From Myxococcales bacterium (lineage in GTDB: Bacteria; Myxococcota; Myxococcia; Myxococcales; Myxococcaceae), in NCBI GenBank assembly GCA_016191815.1, contig JACPVI010000042.1:1-47139 (forward strand): a stretch of DNA of 47,139 bases. The letters run 5' to 3'. Under the pieces are notes generated by a model. That model was given only the letters and a program-made list of their open reading frames with translations, searched no databases and was not told where the DNA came from. The translations under genes were made by a program, and so were the position numbers. Below, piece after piece: positions 41,532 through 47,139 of this stretch. Each line of letters opens with the position of its first letter. Positions within the stretch are counted from its first letter, which is position 1.

Positions 41532-41704
41532 ACCGGCGCGCCATTGACTGTCGGGAAGCGAGCGGAAGCGCTGCTCCGGGCCGCTCTGGGCGTGAGGGGC
41601 AAGGCGAGCGCGCGGCGAGGCACGCCGGCAGGGCCGGGGGCGAGCGTCTTGGCTCGACCGGCCCTCGGGTGGCTCCGGCAACGGCCAGCCCGCAGCGTTA
41701 GGGC

Positions 41705-42385
41705 GTGCTCTTTCGTGACCGCTCTGAAGCCGGCCGCCGCCTGGCCGAACGGCTTTTAGCGTACGCCGGCCAACCCGGAGTGCTGGTGCTGGCGCTGCCG
41801 CGCGGCGGCCTGCCAGTGGGCTACGAGGTGGCCAGAGCGCTCGGCGCGCCGCTGGACGTGTTCGTCGTCCGCAAGCTCGGCGTCCCCGGCCAGGAGGAGC
41901 TTGCCATGGGCGCGCTCGCCCAAGGGGGCGTCCGGGTGCTGGACGAGGCGCTGATCGAGGAGCTGGACATCAGCCCGCTGGAGCTGGCGCGGGCGACCGA
42001 GGCGGCGATGGCGGAGGTGGAGCGGCGCCAGCGCACCTACCGGGGCGAGGGCGCTGCTCCGGAGCTTCGCGGGAAGACCCTGATCGTGGTCGACGACGGG
42101 CTGGCGACGGGCTCGACGATGCGGGCGGCGGTGGGGGCCATCCGCCAGGCGGCGCCCGCGAAGGTGGTGGTCGCGGTTCCGGTGGGCGCTCAGTCGGCCT
42201 GCGCGGCCCTCGCGGAGCTGGCCGACGAGCTGGTCTGCCTGGAATCGCCCCGCGCGTTCTGGGCCGTCGGCGCCTGGTACCAGGACTTCGCCCAGCTGGG
42301 CGACGCCGAGGTCCGAGAGATCCTCGAGCGCGCCCGCTCCGAGCTTGTGGCGGGTCGAACTGGCGCGCCCCGCGAGGAGAGCTAA
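41705..42385 (+). CDS. phosphoribosyltransferase-domain protein
   Basis: The 226-residue protein has the PRPP-binding signature LIVVDDGLATGSTMRA, the type I phosphoribosyltransferase loop. ALPRGGLPVGYEVARALG precedes it, as in the widespread 'dienelactone/phosphoribosyltransferase' family (PRT-type). A cap region (MAEVERRQRTYRG) lies between. Members often have no assigned base substrate, so a purine or pyrimidine salvage role is only a guess. The first codon is GTG (41705), four bases after GTTAGGG, without a clear Shine-Dalgarno sequence. The stop is 13 bases before the next gene's ATG, so they may be co-transcribed. Confidence 0.75.
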   Translation: MLFRDRSEAGRRLAERLLAYAGQPGVLVLALPRGGLPVGYEVARALGAPLDVFVVRKLGVPGQEELAMGALAQGGVRVLDEALIEELDISPLELARATEAAMAEVERRQRTYRGEGAAPELRGKTLIVVDDGLATGSTMRAAVGAIRQAAPAKVVVAVPVGAQSACAALAELADELVCLESPRAFWAVGAWYQDFAQLGDAEVREILERARSELVAGRTGAPREES

Positions 42386-42398
42386 CCTCCGCGTCGGC

Positions 42399-42869
42399 AT
42401 GGCACGAGTGGACCTCCCGCGCTGCGGCCTCTACCGCACCACCCGGCCCCTGGGAGAGACGATCCCACCGGGCCGGCTGGTGTACTTCCACAACCACGGC
42501 GATCCAGGGCCGGGCGTGTACCTCCCGAGCGGGTGGCGAGCGAACCGGGCGACCTGGCAGGCGCGGGGGACGCCGATCCCGAGCGAGGAGTGGGCGTCGT
42601 CGCTCGAGCCTCTCTCCCCCGAGGGGTTCTACCGGGTGCGCGAGGGGTTCGCCTGCTGCGAGCGCCGCTGCCGCACTTTCGGGCCCGACGAGCTGGTTCA
42701 GCTCGGATACGACGGGGGCGCCCGGCCGATCCTCTTCGTCCCGGAGTGGACCGGCGAGGGCCTGTCCTTGCCCGAGCGGGGCACGGCGATCGATCCAGCC
42801 TCGGTGGGGAAGCTTGCCGCGCTCAAGCTTCCTCAAGCGCCGCAGGCGGCCGAGCGGGTTCTCCACTGA
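42399..42869 (+). CDS. conserved hypothetical protein
   Basis: The 156-residue protein has no signal peptide or membrane segment. It is beta-rich, with PGRLVYFHNHGDPGPGVYLP as its most distinctive stretch, and a Cys cluster (GFACCERRCRTF) near the middle that may bind a metal. ELVQLGYDGGARPILFVPEW is a second conserved-looking segment. I recognise no family. ATG 42399 is preceded by TAACCT ten bases upstream, a possible leaderless arrangement; the longer frame from 42345 overlaps the phosphoribosyltransferase and is rejected. A strong hairpin lies directly after the stop. Confidence 0.6.
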   Translation: MARVDLPRCGLYRTTRPLGETIPPGRLVYFHNHGDPGPGVYLPSGWRANRATWQARGTPIPSEEWASSLEPLSPEGFYRVREGFACCERRCRTFGPDELVQLGYDGGARPILFVPEWTGEGLSLPERGTAIDPASVGKLAALKLPQAPQAAERVLH

Positions 42870-42887
42870 GCGCCCCTCTGAGGGCGC
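42870..42887 (+). terminator. hairpin terminator after the 42399-42869 gene
   Basis: GCGCCC and GGGCGC pair perfectly around a CTCTGA loop, starting at the base after the stop codon. There is no T-run. Confidence 0.55.
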
Positions 42888-42895
42888 AAGCGCCA

Positions 42896-42920
42896 GCTCA
42901 CCCTTGACGGCGCGGTGAGC
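42896..42920. promoter_or_regulatory. second 7-bp hairpin upstream of the coiled-coil gene
   Basis: GCTCACC and GGTGAGC pair perfectly with an 11-base loop, 54 bp upstream of the next gene. It may be part of the terminator or a leader. Confidence 0.35.
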
Positions 42921-42974
42921 CGAAGCGAGGCTGCGATCCCCGTCTCACCCGCCGACCTCTAAGGAGAGCGCGCC

Positions 42975-43220
42975 ATGGACAATGCGGAGCAGCTAAAGCA
43001 GGAGCTGGAAAAGCTGAAGGAGGAGAACGCCGCCTTGAAGAGCCGCTCCAACCGCGAGCTGTCGCTCAAGGTGAGCGAGAAGGGCGGCGTGTCGGTGTAC
43101 GGGCTGGGCCGCTTCCCGGTCACGCTCTACAAGGAGCAGTGGCTCAGGCTCCTGGACATGAGCGAGGACATCCGGAAGTTCATCCGGGAGAACGACGCCA
43201 AGCTCAAGACCAGGGCCTGA
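42975..43220 (+). CDS. small coiled-coil conserved protein
   Basis: The 81-residue protein begins with a heptad coiled coil (AEQLKQELEKLKEENAALKS, residues 4-23). A conserved beta-like core follows (ELSLKVSEKGGVSVYGLGRF) and then PVTLYKEQWLRLLD. This core is familiar from short proteins of delta-proteobacteria and cyanobacteria, whose function is unknown. A good ribosome site (AAGGAGAG) is eight bases before the ATG. It is a likely cytoplasmic oligomer. It converges on serC with a hairpin between the two stops. Confidence 0.7.
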   Translation: MDNAEQLKQELEKLKEENAALKSRSNRELSLKVSEKGGVSVYGLGRFPVTLYKEQWLRLLDMSEDIRKFIRENDAKLKTRA

Positions 43221-43241
43221 GCGAGCTCGACTTCCTGGGCA

Positions 43242-43261
43242 GGCCGCACGCCCCCGCGGCC
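43242..43261. terminator. two-way terminator between the coiled-coil gene and serC
   Basis: GGCCGC and GCGGCC pair perfectly around an eight-base loop in the 49-bp gap between the convergent stops (43220 and 43270). There is no T-run on either strand. Confidence 0.5.
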
Positions 43262-43269
43262 CGGCGCGT

Positions 43270-44358
43270 TCACCCGTTGGACTTGGCGAACGACTCCATG
43301 AAGGACACCAGGGTGCGGATGTCGGCGACGGAGACCGCGTTGTAGGCCGACACGCGGATGCCGCCCACGCTCCGGTGCCCCTTGAGCCCGACCATGCCCG
43401 CCTTCTTGGCTTCGGAGACGAATTTCTCCTCCAGCGCCTCGCTGGGTAGCCGGAAGACGATGTTCATCAACGACCGGCTCTCCTTCTCCACCGGGGCGCG
43501 GTAGAAGCCGCTCATCCGGTCGATCGCGTCGTAGAGGGTCCGGCCCTTCTCGCGGTTCCACGACTCGATTTGCCCCAGTCCTCCGACCTCTTTCACCCAG
43601 GCGAGCACGTTTCGCATCAAGTAGATCGCGAAGGTAGGCGGGGTGTTGTAGAGGGAGTTGTTCTCGGCGTGGGTGGTGTAGCGGAGGATCTTCGGGATGT
43701 CCTTCCGCCCCTGGGCGATGAAGTCCTTCCGGGCGACCACCACCACCAGCCCGGAGGGGCCGACGTTCTTCTGCGCCCCGGCGTACACCAGCGCGAACCT
43801 CGAGACGTCGAACTTCCTCCAGACGAAGTCCGAGCTCATGTCGCACACCTGGCTGACCGCCCCGGTGTCCGGCAGCTCCGGGTACTGGGTGCCGAAGATG
43901 GTGTTGTTCGAGGTGGTGTGGACGTAGACCGCCTTCGGGTCGACCTTCACCTCGTCAGGGCGCGGCACCCGGGTGTACCGCTTGTCCGGGTTGGCGGTGC
44001 TCAGCGCCACTCGTGCCGTTCCGACCAGCTTCGCCTCCTCGTAGGCTTTTTCCGACCATGAGCCGGTGAGCACGTAGTCGCCGCCGGCGCCAGGCCTCAG
44101 GAAGTTCATCGGCACCATCGCGAACTGGAGCGAAGCCCCCCCTTGGAGCAGCAATACCTGGTAGCTGGCCGGGATGCCCAGAAGCTCGGTGAGCAGCCCG
44201 ATGGCCTCGTTGTGCACCGCCTCGTACTCCTTGCCGCGGTGGCTGTGCTCCATGATCGACATCCCGCTGCCCTTGAAGTCGACCATCTCGTCGCGCGCTC
44301 GCTCGAGCGCCGGCAGTGGGAGCCCCGAGGGGCCGGCGTTGAAGTTGATGACGCGCAT
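43270..44358 (-). CDS. serC: phosphoserine aminotransferase
   Basis: The 362-residue protein converts 3-phosphohydroxypyruvate and glutamate to phosphoserine and 2-oxoglutarate in serine (and pyridoxal) synthesis. It starts with [18 protein letters not shown], the family N-terminus, and [10 protein letters not shown] carries the substrate-side HSHR. The PLP lysine is in [17 protein letters not shown], and [13 protein letters not shown] near the C-terminus is the usual substrate-arginine region. Full length, with no anomaly. CGGAGGAGACGA gives a Shine-Dalgarno site before ATG 44358. It is divergent from the kinase across 79 bp. The cytoplasmic enzyme is a homodimer by family knowledge. Confidence 0.95.
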   Translation of the reverse strand: MRVINFNAGPSGLPLPALERARDEMVDFKGSGMSIMEHSHRGKEYEAVHNEAIGLLTELLGIPASYQVLLLQGGASLQFAMVPMNFLRPGAGGDYVLTGSWSEKAYEEAKLVGTARVALSTANPDKRYTRVPRPDEVKVDPKAVYVHTTSNNTIFGTQYPELPDTGAVSQVCDMSSDFVWRKFDVSRFALVYAGAQKNVGPSGLVVVVARKDFIAQGRKDIPKILRYTTHAENNSLYNTPPTFAIYLMRNVLAWVKEVGGLGQIESWNREKGRTLYDAIDRMSGFYRAPVEKESRSLMNIVFRLPSEALEEKFVSEAKKAGMVGLKGHRSVGGIRVSAYNAVSVADIRTLVSFMESFAKSNG

Positions 44359-44424
44359 TCGTCTCCTCCGGCGGTTTGGGCGCCTTTCTGCGCCGGGAGG
44401 GCCCGAATGTAAAGCGGCCGCTGC

Positions 44425-44430
44425 TATAGT
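44425..44430 (+). promoter_or_regulatory. candidate -10 hexamer (TATAGT) of the kinase gene
   Basis: TATAGT, the best -10 match in the window, ends seven bases before ATG 44438 and no Shine-Dalgarno sequence intervenes. This suggests a leaderless transcript. A small GGCGC/GCGCC hairpin lies at 44379-44394 in the same spacer. Confidence 0.4.
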
Positions 44431-44437
44431 CGCCGCC

Positions 44438-46234
44438 ATGCCTGCGGAGCCTCTCGGGGCTGCCGACCTCACGTGCCAGCACTGCGGGGCGCCAGTGGCC
44501 GACCTCGACGGCGAGTGTCCAAGCTGCGGCGAGAGCCAGGCGGCCATCGAGCCCACGGTGGTGAAGGCCGGCGCCGAGGTGCTGGAAGGAAAGTGGGCCA
44601 TCGAGGAGCGGATCGGCAAGGGGGGCATGGGCACGGTGTTCCTCGCGACCGACCTCACCCTGGATCGCAAGGTCGCGATCAAGATGCTCACCTCCGCCTT
44701 CAGCCAGGACCCGGAGGTGATCGCCCGCTTCGAGCGCGAGGCCAAGATGATGGCCAAGCTCGACCACCCCAACCTGGTGCCGATCTACGCCGTGGGCCGG
44801 AAGGACGGGGTGCCCTTCATCGTGATGAAGTACCTCGAGGGAGCGAACCTCTCGGACCACATCCGGCAGGCGGGCCGGCTGGAGATGCCCGAAGTGCTGG
44901 GCATCATTCGGCAGGTGTGCAGCGCGCTGAGCTTCGTGCACTCCCGGGGCTTCATCCACCGCGACATCAAGCCCGCGAACATCTTCGTCGCGCCCGACGG
45001 GCACGTCACCATCCTCGATTTGGGCGTGGCGCATGACCCCAAGAGCAACGTCACCCGCTCCGGGCTGCTCATCGGGACGCCCAAGTACATGTCGCCGGAG
45101 CAGGTCCTCGGCCAGAAGTTGGATCACCGCTCCGACCTCTACGCCCTGGGCACCGTGCTGTTCGAGATGGCCACCGGCGCCCCGGTGTTCGACGGCGAGA
45201 GCGACTTCTCGGTGATGCGGGCGCACACCGACGTGCCTCCTCCGGATCCCAGCACGCAGGCCGGCTTGCCCAAGCCGGTGTCGGTGGTCATCCAGAAGAC
45301 GCTGGCCAAGAAGCCCGACGACCGCTTCCAGAGCGCGGCGGAGCTGTACCAGGCGCTCGAGGCCGGCACCCTCCCGGGCGCGAGCCCCATCCTTCTCACC
45401 GCGGCCGTTCCAACCAACACCGTGCTGGCGCGGGCCAGCCGGACTCCTGCTCCCGGCTCGGTGAGCTCGCCGGGCAAGCGGGACGGCCCGGTGTCGGGCA
45501 CCAAGCTCACTCCGCTCGATCCGGAGGTGCCCGCGCCTCGGCAAGCCGCCACTCCGGCGCCGGTGGCCGCTCCCTCGCCGGCGGTCACCCGACCCGAAGT
45601 GGCGGCCGCCCTGCCTCGGAGCCGGTCGGGGCTGCTCTTCCTGGCGGCCGCTGCCGTGGTGTTGATGACGTTCGCGGCGGCCGGCTACCTCATTCTCCGG
45701 CCATACCCCGCGGAAGAGGTGCCGGAGCCCTCCGCCGCGGGCGACACTTCTGCCGCCGCGGTCGAGCCGCCTCCTCAAGCCGAGCCCGCTCCGCCGGCGG
45801 AGCCTGCTCTTCCGGCCGAGCCTGCACCTCCAGCGGGCTCCTCGCCGCCGGAGCCCTCCGGCTCGGGGCGGATCATCGAGCTCGCCGAGGCGGCGGACGC
45901 TCCGACCGCCGCCAAGATCGCTCCCCCCGAGCCCCGCGCTCAGGGCGGGACGAAGCAGGTCGAGCGGGCCAGGGCGAGCGACCCGGACAAGTCGAAGCGA
46001 TCCGATCCGAAGCGGCCGGGGCAGATCCGCGTCACGGCGATCGTCCAGGGCCAGCCATCGTGGGCGTGGGTGAACATCGACGGCACCCGCAAGGGCTCGG
46101 CCCCGATCAAGATCGACGTCGAGCCAGGCAAGCACGTGGTCCAACTCGAACGGCAGGGGTTCAAGACCGTGGTGCGCGAGGTGAGCGTCGCTCCGGGCGA
46201 GGTGAAGAAGATCCCCGTGGAGCTGGCGCCATGA
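44438..46234 (+). CDS. Hanks-type serine/threonine protein kinase with zinc ribbon, membrane helix and PEGA domain
   Basis: The 598-residue protein begins with a zinc-ribbon-like element, CQHCG (13-17) and CPSCGE (27-32). The kinase domain covers about 50-315: [14 protein letters not shown] (Gly loop), K82 in VAIK, E101, H174-R-D176 in [11 protein letters not shown]194 in DLGVAHD (DLG in place of DFG), and YMSPEQV activation-lip end. All catalytic residues are intact. A Pro/Ala-rich linker follows, with a membrane helix (about 395-415, [20 protein letters not shown]). Then comes a second Pro/Glu/Ala linker, and a C-terminal PEGA beta domain (about 530-598, [18 protein letters not shown]). So the kinase is cytoplasmic and the PEGA part is extracytoplasmic. 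The stop overlaps the TPR-PEGA gene (ATGA). Confidence 0.9.
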   Translation: MPAEPLGAADLTCQHCGAPVADLDGECPSCGESQAAIEPTVVKAGAEVLEGKWAIEERIGKGGMGTVFLATDLTLDRKVAIKMLTSAFSQDPEVIARFEREAKMMAKLDHPNLVPIYAVGRKDGVPFIVMKYLEGANLSDHIRQAGRLEMPEVLGIIRQVCSALSFVHSRGFIHRDIKPANIFVAPDGHVTILDLGVAHDPKSNVTRSGLLIGTPKYMSPEQVLGQKLDHRSDLYALGTVLFEMATGAPVFDGESDFSVMRAHTDVPPPDPSTQAGLPKPVSVVIQKTLAKKPDDRFQSAAELYQALEAGTLPGASPILLTAAVPTNTVLARASRTPAPGSVSSPGKRDGPVSGTKLTPLDPEVPAPRQAATPAPVAAPSPAVTRPEVAAALPRSRSGLLFLAAAAVVLMTFAAAGYLILRPYPAEEVPEPSAAGDTSAAAVEPPPQAEPAPPAEPALPAEPAPPAGSSPPEPSGSGRIIELAEAADAPTAAKIAPPEPRAQGGTKQVERARASDPDKSKRSDPKRPGQIRVTAIVQGQPSWAWVNIDGTRKGSAPIKIDVEPGKHVVQLERQGFKTVVREVSVAPGEVKKIPVELAP

Positions 46235-47139
46235 ACAGGGCACTCTCCGGGTGGGCATCGTTCCTCCTCTGCGCGGTGCTGGTGGGCGTGCCGGCCGATG
46301 CGAGGAAGGCGCGCCCCCGGGCGGATCCGGCCAAGGAGGCAGCCAAGGCGCTCGCGGAGGGCGACTTCGAGAAGGCGCTGAGCCGGCTAAAGGCCGCCCT
46401 GGAGAAGGCGGCCGATCCGAAGGAGGTGGCTCTCCTGCACCTGTTGCGCGGACAGTGCTACGTGGCGCTGCAGCGGCAGGAAGAAGCGCGGGCCGCCTTT
46501 GCCGATGCATTGGCGAAGGATCCCGAGATCTCGCTCGACCCTTCCTCCTCCAGCCCGGACATGATCGATCTGCTCGAGCAGGAGCGCGCCAAGCTCGAAG
46601 GGGAGCTGTCGATCAGCGCCGACCAGGAGGTCGCGGTCCGGGTGGACGGCAAGCTGCTCGGGCCAGCGCCGCTCAAGCTGAGACTTCCCTCGGGTCCCCA
46701 CCGCATCGAGGCCAGCGGAGCCTCCGGCACCCTTTCCCAGGAGGTGGTGGTGCGGCCGGGCAGGGCGGAGGAGGTGCGGCTGGAGCTGGCTTCGCTGCCT
46801 CCCCCGAAGCAGGAATCGCCGGATCGCCACCCAGAGGCTTCGCCGGGCCCGAGCGCACCTCCGCTCTTGGCCAGCGCCGAGCACGATCGGAGGTGGACGG
46901 TCGCAGCCAGGGTGCAGCTTCGGCCGGTGGCGCGGGTGAGCGGCGCGTGGACCGCGCACGCGGGCTACCGAGTACACCCCTGGGTGACGGTCGGAGCCGG
47001 CGCGATGGTGACCGGGCCGCCCGCGGCGATGGTGCCCGGGCTGCTGTTGCGCGGCGCCTGGACGCCCGAGTGGTCGTCCAAGCTCCGGCCGGTGGTTGCG
47101 CTGGAGGTGCCGGTGCTGTTCTCGCAGGCGCTCCTCACC
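46231..47139 (+). CDS. TPR and PEGA-domain envelope protein, 3'-partial
   Basis: This gene is open to the right edge (303 codons seen). A Sec signal (SGWASFLLCAVLVGVPADA) is followed by a TPR-like region (AKALAEGDFEKALSRLKAAL, LHLLRGQCYVALQRQEEARA, AFADALAKDPEISLD). A PEGA domain comes next (about residues 130-195, SADQEVAVRVDGKLLGPAPL). After a Pro-rich linker the last visible 80 residues (VAARVQLRPVARVSGAWTAH) look like beta strands, perhaps the beginning of a barrel. The start overlaps the kinase stop by four bases, so the two are translationally coupled. The PEGA domains in both suggest a shared envelope partner or ligand. The real end is outside the window. Confidence 0.8.
   Translation, partial: MNRALSGWASFLLCAVLVGVPADARKARPRADPAKEAAKALAEGDFEKALSRLKAALEKAADPKEVALLHLLRGQCYVALQRQEEARAAFADALAKDPEISLDPSSSSPDMIDLLEQERAKLEGELSISADQEVAVRVDGKLLGPAPLKLRLPSGPHRIEASGASGTLSQEVVVRPGRAEEVRLELASLPPPKQESPDRHPEASPGPSAPPLLASAEHDRRWTVAARVQLRPVARVSGAWTAHAGYRVHPWVTVGAGAMVTGPPAAMVPGLLLRGAWTPEWSSKLRPVVALEVPVLFSQALLT

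Noticed and set aside
43955-46510. 851-codon minus-strand frame opposite the kinase
   Set aside because: Antisense of the kinase and its linker; Arg/Pro/Ala-rich with no family motif.

Overview
The window is high-GC, densely packed bacterial DNA that reads like a myxobacterium (Myxococcota). The signs are Cys/Asp/Ala/Gly-rich lipoproteins, C-terminal sorting tails with a Cys-Gly-Cys motif, a hydrophobic helix and arginines (MYXO-CTERM type), a Hanks-type kinase with a PEGA tail, PP2C, multihaem cytochromes, and large metzincin lipoproteins. I saw no rRNA, complete tRNA, CRISPR array, insertion sequence or phage block. The genus cannot be fixed from the sequence.

Left part (1-12.3 kb): the 3' end of an Fn3-like surface protein collides with a decayed convergent gene. 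A minus-strand group follows: a cereblon-like CULT-domain protein (1325-1810), a PflX-type radical SAM protein, a lipoprotein and a purple-acid-phosphatase-like lipoprotein. Next come two tandem, divergent phenylacetate-CoA-ligase-like enzymes behind a small basic protein and a PAP2 phosphatase. On the plus strand lie a membrane protein with two cyclic-nucleotide domains and a transglutaminase-like protein. Between those two sits a composite pseudogene.

Middle (12.3-27.6 kb): a 1588-residue metzincin lipoprotein with a beta-barrel partner, a C39-like cysteine peptidase, a GIDE-domain membrane protein, a Cys-rich/Gly-rich surface lipoprotein with a 498-bp internal duplication, two methyltransferases, an internally deleted OmpA-family protein, a YchF-like GTPase and a truncated SbcD-like gene.

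Redox region (27.7-40.7 kb): the best candidate for an undescribed system. One tight minus-strand operon encodes a surface-anchored pentahaem cytochrome, a cupredoxin lipoprotein, an outer-membrane barrel with its own haem motif, a dihaem cytochrome and a Cys-rich lipoprotein. A second pentahaem lipoprotein lies nearby on the plus strand. Next to it is a 2-oxoacid:ferredoxin oxidoreductase whose gamma subunit, a GltD-like flavin/pyridine-nucleotide module and a ferredoxin are fused into one protein. That operon is divergent from a bacteriohaemerythrin.

Right end (40.8-47.1 kb): a NarL-type regulator, a phosphoribosyltransferase, two small conserved proteins, serC, a Ser/Thr kinase and a TPR-PEGA protein cut by the window edge.

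Two themes recur. Several genes look like deletion products (about 0.6, 11.4, 24.5 and 26.4 kb). Many first-in-operon genes have a TANNNT hexamer 6-10 nt before the start codon and no Shine-Dalgarno sequence, which suggests leaderless transcripts.
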